From Sphingobacteriales bacterium TSM_CSS (GTDB lineage: Bacteria > Bacteroidota > Bacteroidia > Chitinophagales > UBA2359), in contig NBMY01000136.1 of NCBI GenBank assembly GCA_002212985.1, forward strand, positions 1 through 56,217: DNA of 56,217 bases, written 5' to 3'. Each line of letters opens with the position of its first letter. Within the stretch, counting starts at the first letter, position 1. The notes under the pieces were generated by a model. It was given only the letters and a program-made list of their open reading frames with translations. It made no database searches and was not told the origin of the DNA. This document shows, in pieces, positions 1 to 7,595 of the stretch. Position numbers and translations under genes: made by a program.

Positions 1-1065
1 TCTATAAGTGGCAGTGTCTGTAACGCAATTTGCCATGTTAGGATTCACCAATGGCCCAAAGATTGGGTTTGTGGTATTCATGAAACGCAACAACCGATAC
101 CATGTGGTTTGAGAAATATTGGGAACTTGATAAGTTGGTTGGTTGGCACCGGATATATTTGTCCAATTAATTCCGTCTGTTGATTCCTGCCATTGGTAAG
201 AGAGGTTTGGAATAGCGCCACAGGTATGGTCATCGCCTATGGTAAGCGTATCTATGCAATTGTGGGTTAGCGTATCCGTACCATGTGGAAAATGGTCGGC
301 GATTATATCTATCCTGTCTATAAATGTGTACATATTTCCTGTTGTTTCACGCCCTAAAATAATGATGCGGTTATAATTAAACCCTGTTTGCGGTATTTGA
401 AAACAAACCACCGCTTGTGCCCAACCCGGTGTGCCAATATTAAACTCATTGTAAAGGTCAAACCTGTCTGCTGTTCCGTTGGTTGCCAACCAACCTACAC
501 AGCCCTGAGCAGGAATGACATCGGGCGGGTAGGCAGCATTATTACTTAAAAAAACGAATAGCTCCTCCAGTTGGGCGACATTAGTTCCACCATTACTGGT
601 TTCCGGTTCGTTGGGTTCTATGGTTCTGAAAAAGGAGAAAATATATCGCTCATTTGCTGAAACTGCAACCGAGCCGCCAATTGTTTCCGAATAGGCGCTA
701 TTTGCTCCACAATCTCCAAATATTCCATAAGTTCGAAATCCCAACATAGTGGGATTATCAATTGGAACAACACTGCTCCATGGCGGTGTTCCCGTAAAAT
801 AGTCTGGTGTTGCATTTGCCGAATACCAACCATCGAAATTTGTACACCCGTACAAGGTATATAAAGTAGGGTTAATGCCGGGTGAAACTACCCCATCCGG
901 ACAGACGCCGTCGTTTGTTGCAGGGTTACACACAAGGTTGCAGGTTTCAACAAACGTGCAGTTGTTAGGTTGGGCTTTTACCCCCCCCCTTATACAAAAT
1001 AAACTAATACATAATGGCGCAAATAAGGTGCGCAAACTTACCGGGTGTAATCTGTTTTTGTTCAT
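1..1065 (-). CDS. Secreted adhesin-like protein, C-terminus cut by window edge
   Basis: An open frame of 355 codons starts at ATG 1065 and runs off the left edge without a stop, so the C-terminus is missing. The start MNKNRLHPVS is followed by a hydrophobic core (LFAPLCISLFCI) and a likely signal-peptidase site after VKAQ, so the product is probably exported. The next ~220 residues form a globular, Gly/Asn/aromatic-rich domain without an obvious enzyme motif. The last visible part (YQWQESTDGINWTNISGA, then TWYRLL) looks like an Ig/PKD-type beta-sandwich module common in Bacteroidota surface proteins. A T9SS tail would be expected beyond the edge but cannot be seen. The codons for I-R-G-G-V in the signal peptide contain a run of nine G. 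Function is not recognised. Confidence 0.75.
   Translation of the reverse strand, partial: MNKNRLHPVSLRTLFAPLCISLFCIRGGVKAQPNNCTFVETCNLVCNPATNDGVCPDGVVSPGINPTLYTLYGCTNFDGWYSANATPDYFTGTPPWSSVVPIDNPTMLGFRTYGIFGDCGANSAYSETIGGSVAVSANERYIFSFFRTIEPNEPETSNGGTNVAQLEELFVFLSNNAAYPPDVIPAQGCVGWLATNGTADRFDLYNEFNIGTPGWAQAVVCFQIPQTGFNYNRIIILGRETTGNMYTFIDRIDIIADHFPHGTDTLTHNCIDTLTIGDDHTCGAIPNLSYQWQESTDGINWTNISGANQPTYQVPNISQTTWYRLLRFMNTTNPIFGPLVNPNMANCVTDTATYR
981..989 (-). repeat. Homopolymer G9 tract inside a signal-peptide coding region
   Basis: Nine consecutive C on the plus strand are nine G on the coding strand of the truncated secreted protein, about 25 codons after its ATG. Gain or loss of one base would shift the frame within the signal peptide and abolish the protein. 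This is the arrangement of a slipped-strand contingency locus. The tract itself is seen; variation is inferred. Confidence 0.8.
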
Positions 1066-1124
1066 AGTGGCATAATTTTATCGGTTTAAAAATAAAACGG
1101 ATAATTTGGGGTTTCCGTTGCCTG

Positions 1125-1132
1125 CAAAGCTA
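1125..1132 (-). promoter_or_regulatory. Putative Bacteroidota -7 element (TAGCTTTG)
   Basis: On the minus strand this reads TAGCTTTG, a full match to TAnnTTTG, 60 nt upstream of the ATG at 1065. A TTG lies 15 nt further upstream, slightly closer than the usual 17-23 nt. Transcription would start near 1118. Confidence 0.4.
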
Positions 1133-1166
1133 ACAAATTTGCAATAACAAAAAAGGAAAAAGTAAT

Positions 1167-1215
1167 AACTGGTCAATTTTGGTGCAAAACCGGTCGAAAT
1201 TTGTGCAAAACTGGT
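1167..1215. repeat. Three AAcYGGT boxes at exact 21-bp spacing
   Basis: AACTGGT, AACCGGT and AACTGGT lie at 1167-1173, 1188-1194 and 1209-1215. The second and third sit in 21-bp units that share the core GTGCAAAACyGGT. The spacing of two helical turns places all three boxes on one DNA face, 35-90 bp upstream of the putative -7 element of the truncated secreted gene. This is a typical position for activator sites. No binding protein is known. Confidence 0.45.
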
Positions 1216-1360
1216 TTTTGGTAAAATATTTGGTGTTTTGCTTAGCTCTATGCGCGCTATAAATATTTTGATGCAAATCCTATGCAAGTGCAAATTGGTT
1301 TGGCATTAGAGGTTTTTTTTTGATTTTAATTTTCTCTACACAGCATTGCAAACTGTTCGG

Positions 1361-1408
1361 GAAAATAAATAAAACGGGCAGCAACCCATGGTAGAATTGC
1401 TGCCCGTT
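1361..1408 (-). terminator. Rho-independent terminator of the Cys-rich gene
   Basis: A perfect 12-bp stem (1373-1384 with 1397-1408, arm AACGGGCAGCAA) has a 12-nt loop. On the minus strand it is followed by TTTTATTTATTTTC. It lies 22 nt past the stop codon of the cysteine-rich secreted protein. Confidence 0.85.
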
Positions 1409-1430
1409 ATAAGATGAAGAAGGTATAATC

Positions 1431-2237
1431 TTAAAAATTGTAAGACTCTATAGCTACCTCATTGCCGGTAGCTTTTAGGGAGGTGGTAAGTGAGCAGGTG
1501 CCGGTACAACTTCCGTTGCAATACTCTATACCCATGCTGGAACCGTAAGAACATGAACCCTCGGTACAGGAGCAAGAACCTTTGGCTGCCAGAACAAGGG
1601 CTTTGTTGTCTAAGGCAATTTTAGCAGGTACTTCCATAACCGCTATACGCCCGGCAACCGAAACAAAAACGGGTACAGTAACGCCGTCGGGGTTGTTGCG
1701 GAAGGGGGCTTTAAACCGGTTGAGTTCCTGCTGTATTTTAGCCGATTTAAACATGGCCGGAAACACTCCTGCGCCGTTTTTTACCTCTACAGCAGTGGCA
1801 AAATCTACACGGGCGCTGCTTAACACAAAGCCGCCGCTGCTTACTGCCATGGTTTGCAAGGTTGCCGAACCCGATGAAGCAGGCGCTTTTACCGATACGC
1901 TGCCGGTGCAGTTAGAGCAGCCATTCATGGCGCAACCCTGCTGCCCATGTCCCGAAAACGGGCTGCAACCGCTTCCCGAAGTACAGTCGCAAGACACTGT
2001 AGCACTTAATACAGGTGGCAAAAGGTTGCCATTCATGTCTAAAGCTAAGTATTCAAATTTGGATCCGCCGGTAATTTCGGTGGTTTGGTCGTTGATTTTT
2101 ACCGATGTTGCGTTGGGCGGCAACCACATGAGTTTTTTTACCTGTGTAGCCGGTTTTCCGGTGTTGGGCAACCATGCGGTAAGGGTAAGGGCAAAGAGTA
2201 CAATGGCCGTAGCCAAAAGCAGTGAAATTTTTTTCAT
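1431..2237 (-). CDS. Secreted protein with two six-cysteine modules, unknown function
   Basis: The product has 268 residues. The start at ATG 2237 (MKKISLLLATAIVLFAL) was chosen because it gives a clean signal peptide; the frame extends 22 codons further upstream, but that part does not look like a protein. The mature protein carries two cysteine clusters with the same layout. The first is C-x-C-x5-C-x10-C-x4-C-x2-C, near residues 80-110. The second is C-x-C-x4-C-x10-C-x3-C-x3-C, near the C-terminus. About 110 residues without cysteine lie between them. No enzyme motif is visible. Disulfide-stabilised repeats or metal binding are possible, but neither is shown. It follows another secreted-protein gene by 79 bp on the same strand and ends in a strong terminator, so the two probably form one transcription unit. 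It is not recognised as a known family. Confidence 0.75.
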   Translation of the reverse strand: MKKISLLLATAIVLFALTLTAWLPNTGKPATQVKKLMWLPPNATSVKINDQTTEITGGSKFEYLALDMNGNLLPPVLSATVSCDCTSGSGCSPFSGHGQQGCAMNGCSNCTGSVSVKAPASSGSATLQTMAVSSGGFVLSSARVDFATAVEVKNGAGVFPAMFKSAKIQQELNRFKAPFRNNPDGVTVPVFVSVAGRIAVMEVPAKIALDNKALVLAAKGSCSCTEGSCSYGSSMGIEYCNGSCTGTCSLTTSLKATGNEVAIESYNF

Positions 2238-2316
2238 AATTTGAGTTGGATTGATGGTGAACAGGTAATTTTTTACAGTAAAAAACAGGCAATGTATTGG
2301 CAAAAGCCGTTCAAAT

Positions 2317-2976
2317 TTACGATTTTTTAAAAGGTAAAAACAGTTTACCGTTTTTTTGCACCGAATATTTACCGGCTTTTAGTTTTCGGGAACCGGTAAT
2401 GTTGTATTTTTTTAGCCATTTTTGCGGTATGGGTATGTCAAAGTTGTAAGACATGGTTAACTCCACCTGGCAAGATTGTGTGCTGTTGGTGTTCAGTATT
2501 ATACCTTCGGCAGTTATTTTACCACCCTTAAAGTAGCTGTCAGCAATTTCATCTAAACGTTGCTCAACCTGCGAAGTTGCGCTTTGCGAACCGCCGCCGT
2601 CGCCCGATGGAGCGCCGCCGGTGTTTTCGCCGCCGCCTTTGTCGCCGCCTTCGCTGCCCGAACCGCTGCCGTCGCCGTCATCGCCGCCATCATCGCCATC
2701 ATCGCCGCCGCCGCCTTTTTTCTTAAATATGTTCTTGAAAAAATCGAGAATGTCGTCAATAATTTCTTCTAAACCGCCCTTGTTTTCTTCGGTGGTTACT
2801 TCGTTATCGTCGCCGGTAACAATAATAATATCGCCCACTTCGCAGTCGCCGGTGGGGCAGTTAATGGTAATTTCAATGGGTGGCGGGCAGGCTGCTGCTT
2901 TGGTTCCAAACAGGAACAATGCAGCCAAAAATGTTGCTGCAAGCAGGTAGGTAATTGGGTGTTGTTGCTTTGTCAT
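2317..2976 (-). CDS. Secreted protein with Gly/Asp-rich linker, unknown function
   Basis: The product has 219 residues, starting at ATG 2976. Residues 1-29 form a signal peptide (hydrophobic LLAATFLAALFLFG, cleavage near AAA-CPPP). A short region with three cysteines and a run of aliphatic residues follows. An amphipathic stretch (LEEIIDDILDFFKNIFKKK) leads into a low-complexity Gly/Asp/Ser linker at about residues 88-135, coded by GCC/GTC/ATC-like triplet repeats. The C-terminal ~80 residues look folded and contain one cysteine. It lies directly upstream of the cysteine-rich secreted protein and is probably co-transcribed with it. The linker could be flexible or bind calcium, but this is not established. 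No family is recognised. Confidence 0.7.
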   Translation of the reverse strand: MTKQQHPITYLLAATFLAALFLFGTKAAACPPPIEITINCPTGDCEVGDIIIVTGDDNEVTTEENKGGLEEIIDDILDFFKNIFKKKGGGGDDGDDGGDDGDGSGSGSEGGDKGGGENTGGAPSGDGGGSQSATSQVEQRLDEIADSYFKGGKITAEGIILNTNSTQSCQVELTMSYNFDIPIPQKWLKKYNITGSRKLKAGKYSVQKNGKLFLPFKKS

Positions 2977-3430
2977 GATACTAAATTGTTAAAGGTGAAA
3001 AAAAAGTTGATTATGTGGCAACTGTATAAACTCGTGCATATTGTTATTGCATAATTTATTACATCAACAATCGCGGTCTTTGCGGTTTACATTTTACCGC
3101 AAGGTGCGCTAAGTGCGCAGGGGTAAAAAATTGGAGTATAAAAACAACAACATGGTTTAGTTTTTATTTTACGTCTAAACAAAATTCCCGAAAGCCATGC
3201 CCAATCGCTGCAAATACACTTTACCATAAACGTTTGGCTGCCGCTTTGGCTGTTAGACAACAAAATTTCCCGAAATTTAACCCAAAAGGTTAAAAAGTGT
3301 TAATTTTTATTTAACAAATAAAACCAAAATAAATTTATTGTCCATTTTCCACTTCGGCAAAGCAAATCATGGGGTAAAAAAGCGGCGTGTATTTATTTTC
3401 GGGTTACATTAGCAGCCAAAACCGGCATAT
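2977..3430. other. Divergent intergenic region (454 bp)
   Basis: This gap separates the minus-strand secreted-protein pair from the GH5 gene and should hold both promoters. No full TAnnTTTG was found. A degenerate TATTTTCG lies near the GH5 start. Around 3071-3120 there is a small inverted repeat (TTGCGGT 3080-3086 / ACCGCAA 3096-3102) embedded in CTTTGCGGT/GTGCGC words that recall short intergenic repeats of many genomes. No gene is seen. Confidence 0.5.
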
Positions 3431-4747
3431 ATGAACCGTATTTTTCTTTTTCCGCAATTATGGGCATTTATTGCCACATGTATATTTCTGCCTGCCTTGC
3501 AGCCTGCAAAAGCACAATCTGTAGCGCATGAAAGGGCGGCAAAAATTGAAAAGGGACAAAACCTGTCAAACTGGTTAGAGGCTTACTGGCAAAGCAACTA
3601 CCCAAACCCAACCGGCTACACCCGACAAAGCATTGCCCAAATGCAGGAAGCCGGTATGCGCAGCCTTCGGTTGCCGGTTACGTTTGAGTATTTTACCGAT
3701 ACAGTGCCGCCCTACACCATTCATACCAACAACGCTACATTTGCCCTTATTGACTCGGCAATTACCTGGGCCGCAGATTTTGACATGCTGCTGATAATTG
3801 ATAACCACCACGGATGGGAGGTAAACACCGCCAACTACCTGCAACAAGTGCCCCGAATGGCGGCCATGTGGAAACAATTGGCGCAATACTTTACCGCCTT
3901 AGACCCCGAACGCTACCTGTTTGAAATATGGAACGAACCGCCCGTTTTATTGCCCGAAAGCTATATACGCCCGTTTTACCAAGCCTGCCTCGACTCTGTA
4001 AGATCCATAGACACCCTGCATACGCTGGTGGTGGGCGCTCATGCCGCCAACCTTGGCTTAGCGCTGGCAGCTACTACGCCTTATGCCCATGACAACCTTA
4101 TTTACACCTTCCACTCCTACGAACCCTACAATTTTACCCATCAGGGGTTTCCGTGGGCAGAGCCGTTTCCGTTTCCTACCGGCACACCGTTTCCGCTCAA
4201 CAACAACGATACCTTGCTGACCAACATTTATACTGCTGTAGCCAACTGGCGCAATACGCACAATGTGCCCGTTTTTTTGGGCGAGTTTGGCGTGGGCATT
4301 CATGCCGATGACCAAAGCCGCTGCAACTGGATTGCCCATACCGGCGCTTTGCTCAATACGTTTAACTTTCCGTGGATATACTGGGATTGGCAGTACGATT
4401 TCAGTTGGTTTGAACAACTGCCGCCCTCGCCCGATAACGTTGTTCAATGCTTCGCAGAAGCCCTGCACGTATATGGAAACACCGGCACAACTGCCGGCCA
4501 TGCACCGGCGGAGGGCATTTTGTTGTACCCCAACCCGGTAAAAGATTGGTGCAAGGTGCAACTTCCGGCGGGTTTTGGCGAGTTTACCCTTTGCCTGCAA
4601 AGTATAACCGGCAACATTTGCCTGCAACAAACTTTTAGCAACCATGCAACCACAGGTTTCTATACCGGCAACTTACAAAAAGGCATGTATTTTGTTACCA
4701 TAAACAACGGCAGGCTGCAAACCACGTTGCCGCTGCTTGTTTATTAA
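3431..4747 (+). CDS. Secreted GH5-type glycoside hydrolase with T9SS sorting domain
   Basis: The product has 438 residues. Residues 1-29 form a signal peptide ending PAKAQ. The catalytic domain matches the GH5 cellulase/mannanase fold. It has an N-terminal KGQNLSNWLE strand, the conserved Arg in LRLP (residue 80), and the paired histidines in DNHHGW. The general acid/base is Glu169 in IWNEP, His-x-Tyr is at 228-230, and the nucleophile is Glu285 in FLGEFG. All key residues are present, so the enzyme should act on beta-1,4-glucans or mannans; the exact substrate cannot be told. The last ~75 residues (LYPNPVKDW to GMYFVTI and a basic end) form a type A Por/T9SS C-terminal sorting domain, implying export and surface attachment or release. 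It is followed after 25 bp by a sugar-nucleotide gene. Confidence 0.85.
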   Translation: MNRIFLFPQLWAFIATCIFLPALQPAKAQSVAHERAAKIEKGQNLSNWLEAYWQSNYPNPTGYTRQSIAQMQEAGMRSLRLPVTFEYFTDTVPPYTIHTNNATFALIDSAITWAADFDMLLIIDNHHGWEVNTANYLQQVPRMAAMWKQLAQYFTALDPERYLFEIWNEPPVLLPESYIRPFYQACLDSVRSIDTLHTLVVGAHAANLGLALAATTPYAHDNLIYTFHSYEPYNFTHQGFPWAEPFPFPTGTPFPLNNNDTLLTNIYTAVANWRNTHNVPVFLGEFGVGIHADDQSRCNWIAHTGALLNTFNFPWIYWDWQYDFSWFEQLPPSPDNVVQCFAEALHVYGNTGTTAGHAPAEGILLYPNPVKDWCKVQLPAGFGEFTLCLQSITGNICLQQTFSNHATTGFYTGNLQKGMYFVTINNGRLQTTLPLLVY

Positions 4748-4772
4748 AAACCAAAACACAATTATTTATTTC

Positions 4773-5822
4773 ATGGAAAAAACCCTGCTTATTACCGGCG
4801 GCGCCGGCTTTATAGGTTCGCATTTGGTGCGCCTGCTGGTAAAAAAATACCCGCAGTACCGGTTGGTAAACTTAGATGCCCTCACCTATGCCGGCAACCT
4901 CGAAAACCTTCGGGATATTGAATACCTGCCCAACTATATTTTTGTAAAAGCCGATATTACCGATGCCACCCTGTTATCGGAACTGTTTGAGGCATATAAC
5001 TTTGACGGAGTAATTCACCTTGCCGCCGAATCGCATGTTGACCGCTCTATTTCAAGTCCTACCGATTTTGTGATGACCAATATTGTTGGAACGGTAAACC
5101 TGCTGAACGCCGCCCGCCAAAGCTGGAAAAACAACCCCGATGGGAAGCGGTTTTACCACGTTTCTACCGATGAAGTGTATGGCAGCTTAGGCGAAACCGG
5201 CTTTTTTACCGAAACCACTCCTTACGACCCGCGCTCGCCCTACTCGGCTTCCAAGGCAGCATCAGACCATCTGGTAAGGGCTTATTGGCATACTTATCAT
5301 TTGCCGGTGGTATTAAGCAACTGCTCCAACAACTACGGACCTTTCCAATTTCCGGAAAAATTAATACCACTGGCTATTCACAACATACAAAACAGCAAAC
5401 CGGTGCCCGTTTACGGCGACGGGCAATATACCCGCGACTGGCTTTGGGTAGAAGACCACGCCCTTGCCATTGACCTTATTTTTCACAAAGGCCGGCTTGG
5501 GCAAACCTATAATATTGGCGGCAACAACGAATGGAAAAACATAGACCTCATTCACCTGCTTTGCCGTATTATGGATAAAAAACTCCATCGGCCCGAAGGC
5601 ACATCGGCAAAACTCATTACCTTTGTTAAAGACCGCCCCGGCCACGACCGCCGCTACGCCATTGATGCCACCAAAATACGCACCCAACTCGGCTGGCAAC
5701 CCTCCCTGCAATTTGAAGAAGGGTTGGAAAAAACCGTTGACTGGTACTTAGCTAATCAGGATTGGCTCACTCACGTAACATCGGGCGAATACCGGCAATA
5801 CTACGAAAAAATGTATGGCTAA
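4773..5822 (+). CDS. rfbB: dTDP-glucose 4,6-dehydratase
   Basis: The product has 349 residues and belongs to the extended short-chain dehydrogenase family. It dehydrates dTDP-D-glucose to dTDP-4-keto-6-deoxyglucose, a step towards rhamnose and other deoxysugars. The Rossmann motif GGAGFIG is at 9-15. The catalytic residues are Thr132-Asp133-Glu134 (STDEVYG), Tyr157 and Lys161 (YSASK), and YTRDWLWVEDH is characteristic of RmlB. The start at ATG 4773 places the Rossmann strand correctly; an earlier TTG at 4737 would overlap the glycosidase gene. A terminator hairpin follows the stop directly. No rfbA, rfbC or rfbD is next to it, so the deoxysugar end product is unknown. Confidence 0.93.
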   Translation: MEKTLLITGGAGFIGSHLVRLLVKKYPQYRLVNLDALTYAGNLENLRDIEYLPNYIFVKADITDATLLSELFEAYNFDGVIHLAAESHVDRSISSPTDFVMTNIVGTVNLLNAARQSWKNNPDGKRFYHVSTDEVYGSLGETGFFTETTPYDPRSPYSASKAASDHLVRAYWHTYHLPVVLSNCSNNYGPFQFPEKLIPLAIHNIQNSKPVPVYGDGQYTRDWLWVEDHALAIDLIFHKGRLGQTYNIGGNNEWKNIDLIHLLCRIMDKKLHRPEGTSAKLITFVKDRPGHDRRYAIDATKIRTQLGWQPSLQFEEGLEKTVDWYLANQDWLTHVTSGEYRQYYEKMYG

Positions 5823-5827
5823 ATCAA

Positions 5828-5852
5828 CCCGATGTGAAGCCATCGGGTTTTT
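5828..5852 (+). terminator. Rho-independent terminator after rfbB
   Basis: The stem CCCGATG (5828-5834) pairs with CATCGGG (5841-5847) around a 6-nt loop and is followed by five T. It lies 5 nt beyond the rfbB stop and before the next ATG at 5863. Its position argues against translating the following epimerase from an in-frame ATG at 5815. Confidence 0.8.
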
Positions 5853-5862
5853 ACCAAAGAAT

Positions 5863-6885
5863 ATGCAACAAACAACTTCACTCTATAAACTACCCTTTCC
5901 GCACGGAAACCTTGCGCATCAATCGGTATTAATAACCGGCGGCGCAGGCTTTATCGGATCACATATTGCTGAATACCTGCTGCTGCATGGCGCCGCAAAA
6001 GTGAGAGTCATTGATGATTTCAGCACGGGTTTCCGAAGCAATATAGCGCCGCTTTTTAATAACCCCCGATTTGAACTGCTGCAAGGCGATATCAGGCAAT
6101 TTGAAACCTGTACAGAGGCTTGCCAAGGTATGGATTTGGTGTGCCATCAGGCGGCCATTGGCAGCGTGCCGCGCTCCATAGAAAACCCCATGTACACTAC
6201 AACCGTAAACATTGACGGTTTTGTAAATATTGTAAAGGCGGCCAAAGACAACGGCATTAAGCGGGTGGTGTATGCCAGTTCTTCATCGGTATATGGCGAT
6301 GAAGCCACCCTGCCCAAACAGGAGCAAAAAACCGGACACCCGCTTTCGCCCTACGCCGTATCTAAACTCAGCAACGAGTTGTATGCACGCGTATTTGCAC
6401 AGGTATATGGCATGGAACTCATAGGCTTGCGCTATTTTAACGTGTTTGGTCCAAGGCAAAGTCCAAAAGGTGCCTATGCTGCAGTAATTCCGCTGTTTAT
6501 TGACGGGCTGCTGAATAATAAAACGGTTTACATTAACGGAAACGGCAACCAAACCCGTGATTTTACCTTTGTTTCCAACGCTGTGCAGGCCAACGTGCTG
6601 GCCTTGTTTACCTCCAACCCCAAAGCGGTAAACGAGGTGTATAACATTGCCGTTGGCGAGCGGTTTTCGGTAAATGAATTGTATGATGCGCTGGCAAAGC
6701 TAACCGGCAGTGCGCAGCAATGCATACACCGGCAGGGGCGCGCGGGCGACATTGAACACTCGCTTGCCGATATTACCAAAGCCCGCACCCTATTGGGTTA
6801 CAACCCTTTGGTAAACTTTGAACAGGGACTGGAACTTACGCTCTCGTATTTTAAAAACCTGCCGCTTGCATTGCAGCACCACTAA
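5863..6885 (+). CDS. UDP-N-acetylglucosamine 4-epimerase (WbpP/TviC type)
   Basis: The product has 340 residues from ATG 5863. The frame is open from ATG 5815, but that start overlaps rfbB and spans its terminator, so 5863 is preferred. This is an NAD-dependent SDR epimerase with GGAGFIG at 26-32, catalytic Tyr164 and Lys168 (YAVSK), and the Ser cluster ASSSSVYG. HQAAIGSVPRSIENP, RYFNVFGPRQSPKGAYAAVIP and VYINGNGNQTRDF are hallmarks of the WbpP group, which interconverts UDP-GlcNAc and UDP-GalNAc and/or the corresponding uronic acids. A role in capsule, exopolysaccharide or O-antigen precursor supply is likely. The preference for acetylated or uronic substrates cannot be settled by eye. Confidence 0.88.
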   Translation: MQQTTSLYKLPFPHGNLAHQSVLITGGAGFIGSHIAEYLLLHGAAKVRVIDDFSTGFRSNIAPLFNNPRFELLQGDIRQFETCTEACQGMDLVCHQAAIGSVPRSIENPMYTTTVNIDGFVNIVKAAKDNGIKRVVYASSSSVYGDEATLPKQEQKTGHPLSPYAVSKLSNELYARVFAQVYGMELIGLRYFNVFGPRQSPKGAYAAVIPLFIDGLLNNKTVYINGNGNQTRDFTFVSNAVQANVLALFTSNPKAVNEVYNIAVGERFSVNELYDALAKLTGSAQQCIHRQGRAGDIEHSLADITKARTLLGYNPLVNFEQGLELTLSYFKNLPLALQHH

Positions 6886-6897
6886 CTCTGCGCCGCC

Positions 6898-7563
6898 ATG
6901 AACCCTTTTGGCTCTTTGCAATGGAAACTGGCGCAGGCGCTGGAATGGCGCTGGTGGCGGCAATACCTGAAAGGGAAAAGCAAACCCCAATACCTGCAAT
7001 GGAAAAAGCAATACTGGCAAGGGTTTTTGCAGCAAATTGCCACTGTATTGCCGCCGCTTAACCCAACCATGCGCATTTTAGACGCCGGGTGCGGCCCTGC
7101 CGGTATTTTTACCGTTTTTACCCAACAGCAAACCGTAGTTGCCCTTGACCCGCTGCTAGATCAATACCAACAAAAACTGCCGCATTTTTGCCCGGCCGAT
7201 TACCCCAATGTGCAGTTTATTTGCCAACCTTTGGAAGACTACTCCCCTGCCCTGCCTTTTGATGTGGTGTTTTGCCTGAATGCCATTAACCACGTTGCCC
7301 GAATAGACCAATGTATGGACAACCTGGCCATGGCAACAAAACCCGGCGGCTACCTTGTTTTAAGCATTGACGCCCACAACCACCCCATACTGAAACGCCT
7401 GTTCAGGTTAGTGCCGGCCGATGCGCTGCACCCGCACCAGTACAGCCTGCAGGAATATGAGCAACTGCTTGTAAGCCGCGGTTTTACCATGGTAAAAAGC
7501 CTGTTGCTGAAACAGGAGTTTATTTTCGGGTATTGGGCATTGGTGGTACAAAAGGGCAATTAG
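6898..7563 (+). CDS. Class I SAM-dependent methyltransferase
   Basis: The product has 221 residues. SAM-binding motif I is ILDAGCGPAG at 60-69, followed by an acidic end of strand beta-2 (VVALDP). The central strand FDVVFCLNAINHV carries Asn-His instead of the usual Asp/His, and motif III is KPGGYLVLSID. The N-terminal 40 residues are rich in Trp, Lys and Gln and may help bind the substrate. It starts 12 bp after the epimerase stop, so the two are probably co-transcribed and the enzyme may modify a glycan, glycolipid or lipid carrier. The substrate is unknown. It converges on the POT transporter gene with 32 bp between the stops. Confidence 0.8.
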   Translation: MNPFGSLQWKLAQALEWRWWRQYLKGKSKPQYLQWKKQYWQGFLQQIATVLPPLNPTMRILDAGCGPAGIFTVFTQQQTVVALDPLLDQYQQKLPHFCPADYPNVQFICQPLEDYSPALPFDVVFCLNAINHVARIDQCMDNLAMATKPGGYLVLSIDAHNHPILKRLFRLVPADALHPHQYSLQEYEQLLVSRGFTMVKSLLLKQEFIFGYWALVVQKGN

Positions 7564-7595
7564 CCTGCCATCGGGCAAACCAAACACCCGGCTGT

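Noticed and set aside
1078..1293. 71-codon minus-strand frame upstream of the truncated secreted gene
   Set aside because: It overlaps the putative promoter and phased repeats, has a biased composition, and no recognisable protein features.
3071..3120. Possible CRISPR-like or REP-like repeat
   Set aside because: Only one degenerate inverted repeat is present, with no regular spacing or multiple copies in the window.
5815..5862. Upstream start of the epimerase at 5815
   Set aside because: It overlaps the rfbB stop, would be translated through a perfect terminator hairpin, and adds 16 residues that do not resemble WbpP N-termini.
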